Positions 32,948 through 42,150 of a stretch of 53,723 bases of DNA are shown in pieces. Position 1 is the first letter of the stretch. Every line of letters begins with the position of its first letter. The DNA comes from an uncultured Bacteroidales bacterium (GTDB lineage: Bacteria > Bacteroidota > Bacteroidia > Bacteroidales > UBA932): the NCBI GenBank assembly GCA_905235445.1, contig CAJOLJ010000008.1:1-53723 (forward strand), written 5' to 3'. A model generated the notes under the pieces. It saw only the letters and a list, made by a program, of their open reading frames with translations, made no database searches and was not told the origin of the DNA. Both the position numbers and the translations under genes were made by a program.

Positions 32948-33775
32948 ATGGAACCTCCTTTCGCCACCCCTCCTCCGGAAATCCTCTCCACCATCCTTGA
33001 CCAGCTCCGTGGATTTGAGGAAAGGGAGGGTGTGAGGATCCTGCTGGCCTGCGAGAGCGGCAGCAGGGCCTACGGACTCAGCAGGCCGGCAAGCGACTAT
33101 GACATCCGCTTTGTCTATGTCCATGAGCCGAGATGGTATCTCTCCTTCACGAAAAGGAAGGATGCACAGAACTTCTTCTCCGAGGACAGGAGGCTGGATT
33201 TCTGGGGATGGGACCTCAGGAAGGCCCTCACACTGCTGAGAATGAGCAATCCAAGCATCATGGAGTGGCCCCACTCCCCCATCCAGTATATCTGCGACCC
33301 GCTTTTCCTGGAAGGCATAATCCCACTCGGGGAAAGGTATTTCAACCCTGCGACCGAGATAGGTCACTACATTTCGCTGGGGAACAGCTACAACCAAAAA
33401 CTCCACCACCAGCAGGGAAAAAATCCCCTGAAACTATTCTTCTGTTCCATGAGGGGCTATCTCGCAGCAAAGTGGGTCTTCGCAAACGGGACCCTCCCTC
33501 CGCTTGATTTCCGGACCCTGGCAAGCGGGACCATAGGTCCCGATGTCGTGAGGGAAGGGGTCCTTTCCCTTCTGGAAGAGTTCCTGGGGGCCCCGCGTCC
33601 CGGTGAGGTCCCGCCACCCGACAAGATGCTCAGCGACTATCTCAATCATCTTCGCTTCACGGTCCCGGCGCAGTGCCGCACTCAAGGGGACAGCGCAGAA
33701 AAGTCCCCCGCCCCACCGGAAGGCGAAGGGACAGGGGACCTGGATGAATTCTTCATGCGGATGCTTGGAGTGTAG
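32948..33775 (+). CDS. RlaP-type DNA polymerase beta superfamily nucleotidyltransferase (YcgL-like)
   Basis: A 275-residue protein. The nucleotidyltransferase motif is intact: E-S-G-S-R-A-Y-G-L (36-44) with Asp50 and Asp52 in S-D-Y-D-I-R. Conserved downstream blocks F-W-G-W-D-L-R-K-A-L, N-P-S-I-M-E-W and G-N-S-Y-N-Q-K follow, typical of PF10127/COG3541. In some bacteria and phages this family sits beside RNA ligases and RtcB in RNA-repair cassettes, hence the name RNA ligase-associated polymerase. No RNA ligase is near here, so it is an orphan. The last 30 residues are a low-complexity tail. Confidence 0.85.
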   Translation: MEPPFATPPPEILSTILDQLRGFEEREGVRILLACESGSRAYGLSRPASDYDIRFVYVHEPRWYLSFTKRKDAQNFFSEDRRLDFWGWDLRKALTLLRMSNPSIMEWPHSPIQYICDPLFLEGIIPLGERYFNPATEIGHYISLGNSYNQKLHHQQGKNPLKLFFCSMRGYLAAKWVFANGTLPPLDFRTLASGTIGPDVVREGVLSLLEEFLGAPRPGEVPPPDKMLSDYLNHLRFTVPAQCRTQGDSAEKSPAPPEGEGTGDLDEFFMRMLGV

Positions 33776-33789
33776 CCAAGCATGGGGAA

Positions 33790-34959
33790 TCAGAGGATGT
33801 CCGTGTCCAGGATGCGGATGAATTTTATCTTCGCATCCTCCCTCAGCTTTGGGATATCGATTTCCACCCCGAGGTCGTTGTCGATTGCGGGAAGTTCCCC
33901 GATCACCGCACTCGGCTCAAAACCCACCACCACCTCCGGACTGAAGTGGGCGATTATCTGGTCCCCGGGAAACACGTACATGAAATCATACAGGGGAAAG
34001 TCAAAAAGTCCTTCAAGCAGTTCCCCCACAGTGGCCCCGACTCCCAGATTCGCATTCAGGTAGAGTCCCTCTCCCATTATGTCGATGCAGAAAACATCCC
34101 CCTCCTCGTTGTCCCACATCCTGTACTTAAGGGTCTTGTCCTCCCCGATGGGGGAATAGTAGTCCCAGCTCGATGCGGTCTCCTCCGTGCTCTCCCCCCT
34201 TTCCATGACATACTTCTTCCCGACCTTGGGAGGAGCCTGGCCAAGGCCGTAGCCAATGAGGCCATCCCCATCAGCAACATACTTTGCGGAGCGTACGAAC
34301 TTCTTCCCGTCCCACTGGAGGGTGACGCTTTTCCCCTCGACCTTTCCTCTCACATAGTCCCGGCAGAAAAGGATTTCTTCCGTGGTGAGGTCAAAAGGAC
34401 CGTTCCCGAGAGAGAGGAAGTCATGGTCCAGTATCTCATCCCCGGATAGCAGGGACACTGCCGCGAGGGGATCCGCACAGGGAGTGTACTTCCCGTCCCC
34501 GAAACTGTACTCAAAGACCATTATCGGGCAGTCGTCCCCGGCGGTACCGATCCCCACCTGCTCCTGCAGGTAGGCTACGGCCTTGGGGGCGTTGTCGTAT
34601 GCGAAGAGTACGAGGGTGAAGCTTCCCTCGTAGTCCGAGACCACGATTTCATTGGGAGCGGTCGGGTAGGGGTTCCCGTCACTTATACAGCTCTGGCGTA
34701 GGGCCTTGTCGGAAAGTTTTCCGCCCAGCATTGACTCGGGGAGGTCCATCGCTGCCTTTTCCATCACTTTGCCGTCAAGGGTGACTGGCGCTGCAGGAGA
34801 TGTCATTTCCTTGGAGGGAAGGGTGCTGTCAGCATTCTTGGAGGAATCATTTTTCCTGGAGGAGGAGCGGCAGGAAGGAAGAAGCAGAAGAAGCAGGGAT
34901 AGGAGTGCAAGAATGGTGGAAGGGCGCACTGCCCCTTTTGAAGGACCGATGGATTTCAT
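33790..34959 (-). CDS. Lipoprotein of unknown function
   Basis: A 389-residue protein with a strong lipobox L-L-P-S-C (Cys30), followed by a serine/lysine-rich linker to about residue 55. The remainder is a globular, acidic domain with no motif I recognise; the regions around 105-165 and 235-370 are rich in beta-type hydrophobic patterns and Gly-Asp turns. It is convergent with the RlaP gene (14-nt gap) and lies downstream of the glycine-cleavage operon on the same strand, 142 nt away, with a hairpin between them. Confidence 0.8.
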   Translation of the reverse strand: MKSIGPSKGAVRPSTILALLSLLLLLLPSCRSSSRKNDSSKNADSTLPSKEMTSPAAPVTLDGKVMEKAAMDLPESMLGGKLSDKALRQSCISDGNPYPTAPNEIVVSDYEGSFTLVLFAYDNAPKAVAYLQEQVGIGTAGDDCPIMVFEYSFGDGKYTPCADPLAAVSLLSGDEILDHDFLSLGNGPFDLTTEEILFCRDYVRGKVEGKSVTLQWDGKKFVRSAKYVADGDGLIGYGLGQAPPKVGKKYVMERGESTEETASSWDYYSPIGEDKTLKYRMWDNEEGDVFCIDIMGEGLYLNANLGVGATVGELLEGLFDFPLYDFMYVFPGDQIIAHFSPEVVVGFEPSAVIGELPAIDNDLGVEIDIPKLREDAKIKFIRILDTDIL

Positions 34960-34989
34960 GGAAGAAAAGTTTTAAGTCTTTAGTTAACT

Positions 34990-35028
34990 CCCATCCCCTG
35001 CCCTTGCCTGGAAGGGATGGGGGATGGG
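34990..35028 (-). repeat. Inverted repeat between the lpd gene and the lipoprotein gene
   Basis: CCCATCCCC (34990-34998) pairs with GGGGATGGG (35020-35028). It lies 74 nt after the lpd stop on the minus strand. No T-tract follows, so it is a possible but non-canonical operon end or leader hairpin. Confidence 0.45.
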
Positions 35029-35101
35029 AAACAGTGTGTGTTGAGAAAAAAAGTTGTATGCACTTCAAGGAGTCACCCTACAAAGATGCAAAGTCCCGGG
35101 T

Positions 35102-36523
35102 CTAGGACCTCGCAGCCGAGAGGATGACTTCGCTTAGGGAAGGATGGGCATGGACAGTGTGGGTAAGGTCCCGCAGGGTAGCGCCCTCTTTCATGCAGAG
35201 AGCCACCTCATGTATGAGATCCGAAGAGTGGGCACCGAAAAGGTGGGCACCGAGGATGTGTCCGTCCTCGCCTTCGCAGATGATCTTGCAGTAGCCTTCG
35301 CCCTCGCCCATGCTCAGGGCCTTTCCGTTCGCCCGGAACATAGACTTGTGGGTCGAGAAGTCCATTCCCCTTTCCTTGCACTCGTCCTCGGTAAGGCCTA
35401 CAGTGGCTGCCTCGGGGTAAGTGAACACCGCTGCGGGGACAATCGAGAGGTCGATTTCGGAGGCCGCCGAACAGTAGCCCTCGATTTCACGGGAACAGAT
35501 GTCCTCCAGGGCCTTGAGCCCCTGGAAAGTTGCCACATGGGCAAGCATCATGCCTCCCGTGACATCCCCGATGGCATATACCCTGTCAAGGTTGGTCCTC
35601 ATATTGGAGTCGACATTGACTCCCCTGCGGCCATACTCCACTCCCACTTCAGCTAGACCGATGCCCTCGACCGAAGGCACCCTTCCCACGGCCATGAGAA
35701 CGGTATCGCACTGCACGACCTCCTCCCTGTCCTTCTTCAGGAAAGTGACAGAGAGTGTACCGTCATTTTCGTTCCTCGATATGGACGTCACCTGTGCGGC
35801 GGTCTCGATTCTTATGCCACGTCCCTTTGAGAGGGCCATCCTAAGTCTCTTGGCAAGGTCGGTATCGAAGCGAGGCAGGACCTCCTTGCAGTATTCAAGG
35901 ACACAGACCTCCGACCCGAATCCCTCGAATACCGATGCGAACTCAAGGCCGATGACACCCCCTCCGATGACGCAGAGCCTCCTGGGAGGCTCTTTCCCGA
36001 GGGAAAGGAGTTCTTTCGAAGTCACCACCCCGGGGAGGTCCGCTCCCGGGATTGGAAGAGAGGCCGAGTGGGAACCGGTCGCAAGGATTATGTAGTCTGC
36101 ACTGAGTTCCTCCCCGTCAAGTGAGGGATCGCCACTTGAAAGCCTTACACTGTTTGGGGATGCAAGCGTAGCCCTGGCCCTCAGGAGAGTCACCTTGGCT
36201 CCCTTCAGGAGGAACTCGACTCCGCTACGGAGCTGTCCCACGACCTCGTCTTTCCGGCCGTATACCTTCTCCCAGTCGACGGGAAGAGAGGGGACCTCGA
36301 CTCCGAACTTCCCGCTCTCGCGAAGGGAGAGAAGGAACTCCGCGTTCCTGCAGAGGGACTTGGTGGGGATGCACCCTTCATTGAGGCACGTTCCACCGAC
36401 CTCTCCCTCAGTCACGAGGGTCACGCTGAACCCCCTGTGAGCAGCCTCGAGGGCGGTCTCGTAACCTCCGGGACCGCCTCCGACTATGATAATGGATTTT
36501 CCAAGTTGCTGCTGCCTTGCCAT
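35102..36523 (-). CDS. lpd: Dihydrolipoyl dehydrogenase (glycine cleavage L protein)
   Basis: A 473-residue flavoprotein with the FAD G-G-G-P-G-G-Y-E motif (15-22), the redox disulfide G-G-T-C-L-N-E-G-C (Cys46, Cys51), a second NAD-binding Rossmann motif V-I-G-G-G-V-I-G-L-E-F, A-I-G-D-V-T-G-G-M-M-L-A-H, and the C-terminal H-A-H-P-S-L-S-E active-site histidine of the partner subunit. It re-oxidises the dihydrolipoyl arm of the H protein with NAD+. It is last in the operon, only 5 nt after gcvPB, which points to glycine cleavage as its main job rather than a 2-oxoacid dehydrogenase. Confidence 0.95.
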   Translation of the reverse strand: MARQQQLGKSIIIVGGGPGGYETALEAAHRGFSVTLVTEGEVGGTCLNEGCIPTKSLCRNAEFLLSLRESGKFGVEVPSLPVDWEKVYGRKDEVVGQLRSGVEFLLKGAKVTLLRARATLASPNSVRLSSGDPSLDGEELSADYIILATGSHSASLPIPGADLPGVVTSKELLSLGKEPPRRLCVIGGGVIGLEFASVFEGFGSEVCVLEYCKEVLPRFDTDLAKRLRMALSKGRGIRIETAAQVTSISRNENDGTLSVTFLKKDREEVVQCDTVLMAVGRVPSVEGIGLAEVGVEYGRRGVNVDSNMRTNLDRVYAIGDVTGGMMLAHVATFQGLKALEDICSREIEGYCSAASEIDLSIVPAAVFTYPEAATVGLTEDECKERGMDFSTHKSMFRANGKALSMGEGEGYCKIICEGEDGHILGAHLFGAHSSDLIHEVALCMKEGATLRDLTHTVHAHPSLSEVILSAARS

Positions 36524-36528
36524 GGGAC

Positions 36529-37944
36529 CTAGATTGTGTCCTGGTACTTGAGGACGGGGTTTCTGGCCGCCGTGGTCTCGTCAGGACGGGTGATGGGAGC
36601 GTTGTGTGGAGCTGAGCGAAGTATCATCGGATCCTCCGAAGCCTCCTGGGCGATCCTGTGCATGACATCGATGAAAGAGTCCATGGTCTCCACAGACTCG
36701 GTCTCCGTAGGCTCTATCATGAGCGCCTGGTGGAAAAGGAGCGGGAAATAGATGGTGGGAGCATGGAAGGAGAAGTCAAGAAGCCTCTTGGCAACGTCCA
36801 GGGTCGTGGCGCCCACTCCGTCGGGAGCATGGGCGCTGCCGTCATCGATGAGCCCGTCGAACACGAACTCATGCTTGCAGATGGAGTCGATGGGAAGCTT
36901 GTAGGCATCCCTCAGGCTCTCCTTGATGTAGTTGGCGCTGAGGGTGGCGTACTGCCCTGCGAGGGGAAGGTTCTCCTTTCCCAGCATGAGAATATAGGCG
37001 TAGGCCCTCATCATGACGGCGAAGTTCCCGTGGAAACCGGATACCTTGGTAGTGGGAAGGAACTGGACCAGGTGCTCGGCGACTCCGACCGGACCGGAAC
37101 CGGGACCGCCACCTCCGTGAGGGGTGGAGAAGGTCTTGTGAAGGTTCAGGTGCATGATATCGAAGCCCATGTCCCCGGGACGGACCATGCCCAGAAGAGG
37201 GTTCATGTTGGCCCCGTCATAGTACAGAAGACCTCCGCAGCCATGAACGAGGGAAGCTATCTCCTTGATGTCCTTCTCGAAAAGGCCCAGAGTGTTGGGA
37301 TTTGTCATCATGATGCCGGCGATATCATCCCCGAGAAGGTCCCTCAGGGCCTCCACATCGATGAGTCCGTTCTCCTTGCTCTTCACCGTGACCACCTGTA
37401 GACCGGCTACTGCCGCAGAGGCGGGATTGGTGCCGTGGGCGGAGTCGGGAACGATGACCTTGACCCTACCCTCATCATGGCGTGCCATATGGTACTGCCT
37501 CATGATCATGAGGCCGGTAAGCTCCCCATGGGCTCCCGCACAGGGAAGGAACGTGAAATGTTTCATCCCGGTGATTTCGGCGAGGGCCCCGTCAAGGGCG
37601 TCCACCATCTCAAGGGCACCCTTCACCGAGCACTCCGGCTGGAGGGGATGGAGCCTTGCGAAAGCGGGCATGGAGGATACCTGCTCGTTGATCTTGGGAT
37701 TGTATTTCATGGTGCAGCTGCCCAGGGGGTAGAACCCCGTGTCCACACCGAAATTCATCTGGGAGAGGTTGGTGTAGTGACGGACGACGTCAACTTCACT
37801 TACTTCGGGAAGAAGTGGACCTTCTTTCCTCCTGAGGTCCGAGGGAATGTCGGAGAGATTGCCGCCGAACTTGTCCTCGGGCAGCGAGAAAGCTGTCCTT
37901 GACTCTTTTGAGAGTTCGAATATGAGTTTATCGTAGTACTTCAT
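36529..37944 (-). CDS. gcvPB: Glycine dehydrogenase (decarboxylating) subunit 2
   Basis: The ATG at 37944 gives 471 residues. This is the PLP-carrying half of the split P protein: the lysine is Lys270 in H-L-N-L-H-K-T-F, followed by the glycine-rich P-H-G-G-G-G-P-G-S-G. G-S-C-T-M-K-Y-N-P-K near 75-84 and D-S-A-H-G-T-N-P-A-S are conserved. With GcvPA it decarboxylates glycine and passes aminomethyl to the H-protein lipoate. It follows gcvPA by 16 nt. A split P protein is the usual form in Firmicutes, archaea and part of Bacteroidota; many others have a single ~950-residue GcvP. Confidence 0.95.
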   Translation of the reverse strand: MKYYDKLIFELSKESRTAFSLPEDKFGGNLSDIPSDLRRKEGPLLPEVSEVDVVRHYTNLSQMNFGVDTGFYPLGSCTMKYNPKINEQVSSMPAFARLHPLQPECSVKGALEMVDALDGALAEITGMKHFTFLPCAGAHGELTGLMIMRQYHMARHDEGRVKVIVPDSAHGTNPASAAVAGLQVVTVKSKENGLIDVEALRDLLGDDIAGIMMTNPNTLGLFEKDIKEIASLVHGCGGLLYYDGANMNPLLGMVRPGDMGFDIMHLNLHKTFSTPHGGGGPGSGPVGVAEHLVQFLPTTKVSGFHGNFAVMMRAYAYILMLGKENLPLAGQYATLSANYIKESLRDAYKLPIDSICKHEFVFDGLIDDGSAHAPDGVGATTLDVAKRLLDFSFHAPTIYFPLLFHQALMIEPTETESVETMDSFIDVMHRIAQEASEDPMILRSAPHNAPITRPDETTAARNPVLKYQDTI

Positions 37945-37960
37945 GGTCTGTCCTCCTTCC

Positions 37961-39310
37961 CTACGGCTTGACATTCTTAATCACTTCCACGAGAGAATCG
38001 ATCTCCTCCCCTGTCCTTCTTTCAGTGACAGTGAAACTGACCATCTCCTTGTCACCTACCTTGATCCCGAGAGGAAGCGCTGCAAAGAATCCTCCTTCGA
38101 GAAGGGCTTTCTGAAGTGTCTCGGAAGGGACCTTGCTGAGGAGCGTGAACTCCTTGAGGAAAGGCTTCCCGGGGAACGCCTCCTCGAAAAGACCTGTACA
38201 GAGGAGTTTGTCCTTGAGGCAATGCGCTCCGCCATAGGAAAGCGTGTTCACTTTCCTCATTCCCTCCGGCCCCATGACAGAAAGGTATATGGTGACCCAC
38301 AGGGCCATGAGGCTCTCGTTCGAGCAGATGTTGGACGTAGCCTTCTCACGGCGGATATGCTGCTCACGTGCCTGGAGAGTCAGGACGAAACAGCGCCTCC
38401 CCTCCTTGTCCGTCGTCTGTCCGACAATGCGTCCGGGAAGCTTTCTGACATAGTCCTTGCGGCATGCCATGAACCCCACATAGGGGCCTCCCCAGCTCAG
38501 GGGAATGCCAAGGGGCTGTCCGTCACCCACGGCGACGTCCATTCCCCACTCTGCGGGTGAACGCAGGACTGCAAGGGCGGAAGGATCGCAGTACTGGACC
38601 GCCAGGGCCTTTGCCTCGTGGATTGCATCGGCAAAACCCTCGAGGTCCTCAATGATGCCGAAACGGTTGACGGAAGGAAGAATGACTGCAGCGACATCGC
38701 CCACCGCGAGCTCGTCTTTCATTGACTGGATGGATGATACGCCATCCTCGCACTCGACATAGCCGATGGCCACCCCGTGGAAACGGGCATAGTTCTCGAC
38801 CACCGCAGTTACATGGGGAAGGAGTGTCCTGGAAAGGAGCACACGGGTTTTCTTCCTCGTGCAGGCGAGGCCCATCATCATGGCTTCCGCAGCTGCGGTC
38901 GGACCGTCGTACATGGAGGCATTGGAAACGTCCATCCCGGTAAGGGAGCAGATCATGCTCTGGTACTCGAAAATGTAGCGGAGCGTTCCCTGGGATATCT
39001 CAGCCTGGTAGGGCGTGTATGCGGTCAGGAACTCGGACCTCTGGGTGAGGTAAGGTATGACCGAGGGTGTATAGTGGTCGTAAGAGCCCTGTCCCACGAA
39101 GACTTTGAGGGGGACATTCTTCTTGCCGAGGTCCTCGAAAATGGAGAGGACCTCCTCCTCGCTTTTGGCTGAGGGAAGGTCATATGGCTGGGTGCGCAGG
39201 AATTCTGCAGGGACATCCCCGTAAAGGGAGGTCAGGTCCCCGACGCCCACTTTCTCGAGCATCCTCCTGACATCCTCCTCGGTATGGGGGAAATAAGGGA
39301 ATGTACTCAT
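37961..39310 (-). CDS. gcvPA: Glycine dehydrogenase (decarboxylating) subunit 1
   Basis: The ATG at 39310 gives 449 residues starting M-S-T-F-P-Y-F-P-H-T, which is typical; the frame is open upstream but would run into gcvH. Conserved blocks include Y-T-P-Y-Q-A-E-I-S-Q-G, N-A-S-M-Y-D-G-P-T-A-A-A-E-A and Q-P-L-G-I-P-L-S-W-G-G-P-Y-V-G-F. It lacks the PLP lysine, as expected for this subunit, and forms the active site together with GcvPB. It sits 26 nt after gcvH. Confidence 0.95.
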   Translation of the reverse strand: MSTFPYFPHTEEDVRRMLEKVGVGDLTSLYGDVPAEFLRTQPYDLPSAKSEEEVLSIFEDLGKKNVPLKVFVGQGSYDHYTPSVIPYLTQRSEFLTAYTPYQAEISQGTLRYIFEYQSMICSLTGMDVSNASMYDGPTAAAEAMMMGLACTRKKTRVLLSRTLLPHVTAVVENYARFHGVAIGYVECEDGVSSIQSMKDELAVGDVAAVILPSVNRFGIIEDLEGFADAIHEAKALAVQYCDPSALAVLRSPAEWGMDVAVGDGQPLGIPLSWGGPYVGFMACRKDYVRKLPGRIVGQTTDKEGRRCFVLTLQAREQHIRREKATSNICSNESLMALWVTIYLSVMGPEGMRKVNTLSYGGAHCLKDKLLCTGLFEEAFPGKPFLKEFTLLSKVPSETLQKALLEGGFFAALPLGIKVGDKEMVSFTVTERRTGEEIDSLVEVIKNVKP

Positions 39311-39336
39311 GTGGTTGCAATGAGTTATGTGATGGT

Positions 39337-39720
39337 TCAGAGACTCTCCGTGTAGGTGTTGTAGGCCTCGGGACCCATCAGGGCGTCCAGCTGCGACTTG
39401 TCCTCGACGGCAATCTTGATGATCCATGCCCCGTAGGGGTCATTGTTCACGGCCTCGGGCTCGTCCTCCAGTTCCTCGTTCACCTCGGTAACCTCACCGG
39501 AAACGGGGGTGTACAGCTCGGAGGCAGCCTTGACGCTCTCAAGGGCGCCGAAGCTCTCTCCCTGCTCGAAAGTGTCCCCGACCTCGGGAAGATCCACATA
39601 TGTGAGAGCACCCATGGAGTGCTGTGCATAATCGGAGACACCGATAACTGCGATGTCACCCTCCATCCTTACCCATTCGTGCGACTCGCTGTAAAGCAAG
39701 CCTTCAAGTACTTTGCTCAT
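39337..39720 (-). CDS. gcvH: Glycine cleavage system H protein
   Basis: A 127-residue lipoyl carrier of normal length. The lipoylated lysine is Lys64 in E-S-V-K-A-A-S-E. Other hallmarks are S-H-E-W-V, G-V-S-D-Y-A-Q, D-L-P-E-V-G, and N-x-D-P-Y-G-A-W-I-I-K-I. It shuttles the aminomethyl group between the P, T and L proteins. It lies between gcvT (53-nt gap) and gcvPA. Confidence 0.97.
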   Translation of the reverse strand: MSKVLEGLLYSESHEWVRMEGDIAVIGVSDYAQHSMGALTYVDLPEVGDTFEQGESFGALESVKAASELYTPVSGEVTEVNEELEDEPEAVNNDPYGAWIIKIAVEDKSQLDALMGPEAYNTYTESL

Positions 39721-39773
39721 GTCTTTATGATTACGATGTTATTTTATGTTGCGCTTGTGTCGTGAAAGTGGTA

Positions 39774-40877
39774 TTACTTCTTGTAATTGGTCTGGTAGAA
39801 TCTCTTCTTGACGGTGACTCCCGGGAAGACTTTCTTCCTGATGTGGACGCAAAGAGGAGTTCCGAGAGGGGCATACTTGCCCTCGACCAGGGCGAAGCAT
39901 ATGCTCTTGTCCAGGGATATGGACCTGTAGCCGGTAGTGACCACCCCTACTACTTCCCCTTCCGGAGTCTCGACGGGATATCCCGCCCTCGGGATGGCCT
40001 TGTCCTGCAGCTCGATTCCGACAAGTTTCCTGGGAACTCCGTTTGCTTTCTGCGCTGCAAGTACATCTTTTCCGATGAACTCATCCTTGTCCAGTTTGCA
40101 GAACATGCCCAGGCCTGCCATGATGGGGGTGATCTCCGGGCTGAGTTCATCGCCGTACAGGGGAAGTCCCGCCTCAAAGCGAAGGGTGTCGCGGCACCCC
40201 AGGCCGCAGGGCAGCACACCTGCTGCAAGCAGTCTCTTCCAAATCCTCACTGTCATCTCGTTGGAGGCATACAGCTCGAATCCGTCCTCACCGGTGTAAC
40301 CGGTCCTGGACACTATGACGGGTTCCCCGTCGAGAGTGCCCTCGAAAAAAGTGTAGAACGTAAGTTCCGGCGCCCTCATTATTCCCAGGACTTCCACGAG
40401 GGTCTTCTCGCTCAGGGGTCCCTGGACGGCAATCTGGCCCCATACCTCGGACTGGTTGTCCACGGTAACATCGAAGCCTTCCTTGTTGGAGAGCATCCAC
40501 TCGTAGTCCTTGTCGATGTTGGCTGCGTTCACCACGAGCAGGTAGTTGCCCTCTTCGTCACGTTTGTAAACGAGAAGGTCATCGACCACTCCCCCGTCAG
40601 GGTAGCAGAACATACCGTAAAGGACCTTTCCGGGGGTCATAGGACGGATGTCGTTGGTGAAGAGGTGATTGATGTATTTTTCCGAATCGGGTCCGCTCAC
40701 GAAAATCTCTCCCATGTGGGAAACGTCGAACATTCCCACTTCATGGCGCACTGCGTTGTGTTCCTCTATGATGCCCTTGTACTGGATGGGCATGTCATAG
40801 CCCGCGAAGGGGCTCATGAGGGCACCGAGGCTCACATGCGAAGAGTGGAGCGGTGTTGTCTTGAGGTTGTTTTCCAT
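39774..40877 (-). CDS. gcvT: Aminomethyltransferase (glycine cleavage T protein)
   Basis: A 367-residue folate-dependent enzyme. Signatures are F-A-G-Y-D-M-P-I-Q-Y near the start, F-D-V-S-H-M-G-E, the catalytic-region A-N-I-D-K-D and R-T-G-Y-T-G-E-D-G-F-E near 205, and a C-terminal domain with G-R-x-P-Y-E-type replaced here by the common Bacteroidota form R-A-G-Y-P-V-E-T. It transfers the methylene from H protein to tetrahydrofolate and releases ammonia. It is second gene of the operon, 77 nt after lplA; that gap is AT-rich and holds no clear promoter. Confidence 0.95.
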   Translation of the reverse strand: MENNLKTTPLHSSHVSLGALMSPFAGYDMPIQYKGIIEEHNAVRHEVGMFDVSHMGEIFVSGPDSEKYINHLFTNDIRPMTPGKVLYGMFCYPDGGVVDDLLVYKRDEEGNYLLVVNAANIDKDYEWMLSNKEGFDVTVDNQSEVWGQIAVQGPLSEKTLVEVLGIMRAPELTFYTFFEGTLDGEPVIVSRTGYTGEDGFELYASNEMTVRIWKRLLAAGVLPCGLGCRDTLRFEAGLPLYGDELSPEITPIMAGLGMFCKLDKDEFIGKDVLAAQKANGVPRKLVGIELQDKAIPRAGYPVETPEGEVVGVVTTGYRSISLDKSICFALVEGKYAPLGTPLCVHIRKKVFPGVTVKKRFYQTNYKK

Positions 40878-40954
40878 ACTTGAATATGGTTTTCTTGTTT
40901 TTTGTGGTTATTTGTTTTGTGTTTATTTCTTTCAGTAAGTTATCTTTCACTTGA

Positions 40955-42022
40955 TTACCTGCTGTCGTTGCCGGGAAGCGGGAATAGGCTCAGGAACTCA
41001 TCGCTCCCCAGATTCATGATGTACTGACCGATATCCACGGCCTCGATCCTTTCCATGACATCTTCCTTACGGAGAGGACATCCCGTGAAAACGGACTCCA
41101 GCTCTTCCTGCGGCCTTGAGCCAAGGCAGAAAAAGTCCCCGTCTATTTTCATGGAAACAATGGCCCCGTCCTTCACCTTGAAGCGGCAGGACACTTCCCC
41201 GCAGCGAGGGAACTTGCCCTTGGTGACTATCTCCTCGGACTGGGTGTAGGTTTTGCCCTGGATGAAGGAAGGGTCAAGATAAGTCCGCTCGATTTCATCG
41301 ATGGCGGAAAGCTGATCCAGTGTGAGGGTGAAGGCAGGGCCGTCGGACGTGAGGAACTTCTCTAGGTAAGATAGGAACTTTCCCTTGTCCGTGAGTTCAC
41401 GAACTGCAGGGTCGGGACTCTCACGAAGAAAATCAGCCAGGTTGGCCACATGCTGCCGGACGGACTTCACTCCCTTGCTCTCGATCTTCTCCTGGGACGG
41501 GGTTATGGCCTTTTCCAGGACGGAGAAATCCGAATCGAAAAGAAGGGTAGAATGGACGACGGAGGACGAAGGCATGAGAAGGAACGCTCCTCCGCAGACT
41601 TTCTTCCCGCCTACCAGGACGTCATTTCGCTCGGACCTTTCCGCAGGAAGCCCCAGGCTCCTGAAACATGCGCAGAGCCTGTCCTGGAAGAGGGAGAACA
41701 CCCTCGCCACGTCGGTATCGGAACATACAAATGAAACCATGATGTTCCCCTCGTCCGAGTATACGCAGCCGCCTCCGCTCTTCCTTCTGAAGAACTCTAT
41801 GCCGTGCTCCTGGCAGTAAGGGACATTCACTTCCCTTTCCATCACCTGGTTACGTCCGAATATCACGGTAGGAGTGCTCCCCCACAGGAAATATATGGCC
41901 CTGTCCCCGGAAGGGACACCGGGCAGCACTTTATCTAAATTGGATGACAGGTATTCCTCCACGGACAGGTAGAAAACCAGTTTCCGCGGAGATGCGAAAT
42001 CAGGGAATTTCAGAAGATACAT
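40955..42022 (-). CDS. lplA: Lipoate-protein ligase
   Basis: A 355-residue LplA-type ligase. The catalytic domain shows N-L-Q (here R-N-Q) entry V-I-F-G-R-N-Q-V, the glycine-rich lipoate loop R-R-K-S-G-G-G-C-V-Y-S-D-E-G-N, N-D-V-L-V-G-G-K-K-V-C-G-G-A with the adenylate-binding lysine, and H-S-T-L-L-F-D-S-D. A C-terminal accessory domain from about 240 completes the large form. It activates free lipoate with ATP and loads it on H protein and 2-oxoacid dehydrogenases. Being first in the glycine-cleavage operon, it supplies the cofactor for GcvH. Confidence 0.93.
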   Translation of the reverse strand: MYLLKFPDFASPRKLVFYLSVEEYLSSNLDKVLPGVPSGDRAIYFLWGSTPTVIFGRNQVMEREVNVPYCQEHGIEFFRRKSGGGCVYSDEGNIMVSFVCSDTDVARVFSLFQDRLCACFRSLGLPAERSERNDVLVGGKKVCGGAFLLMPSSSVVHSTLLFDSDFSVLEKAITPSQEKIESKGVKSVRQHVANLADFLRESPDPAVRELTDKGKFLSYLEKFLTSDGPAFTLTLDQLSAIDEIERTYLDPSFIQGKTYTQSEEIVTKGKFPRCGEVSCRFKVKDGAIVSMKIDGDFFCLGSRPQEELESVFTGCPLRKEDVMERIEAVDIGQYIMNLGSDEFLSLFPLPGNDSR

Positions 42023-42044
42023 CGCATACTCTCAATAAGGTCTG

Positions 42045-42052
42045 CAAATGTA
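42045..42052 (-). promoter_or_regulatory. -7 box TACATTTG for the lplA-gcv operon
   Basis: On the minus strand TACATTTG (42052-42045) matches TAnnTTTG about 25 nt before the lplA ATG. No good -33 TTG is seen at normal spacing. I looked for glycine-riboswitch sequence upstream and did not find it. Confidence 0.5.
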
Positions 42053-42150
42053 CGAAATCTTATGCAACGAAGAAATACCCCGGGAAGTCCTTGAAAAATG
42101 ATCTTCACTCTGAGTGCCCTGCCCGGAGACTGTCCGTGGGAGGACAAGCA

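Noticed and set aside
39762..40883. 373-codon plus-strand frame opposite gcvT
   Set aside because: It mirrors the complete gcvT gene almost exactly and shows only low-complexity sequence.
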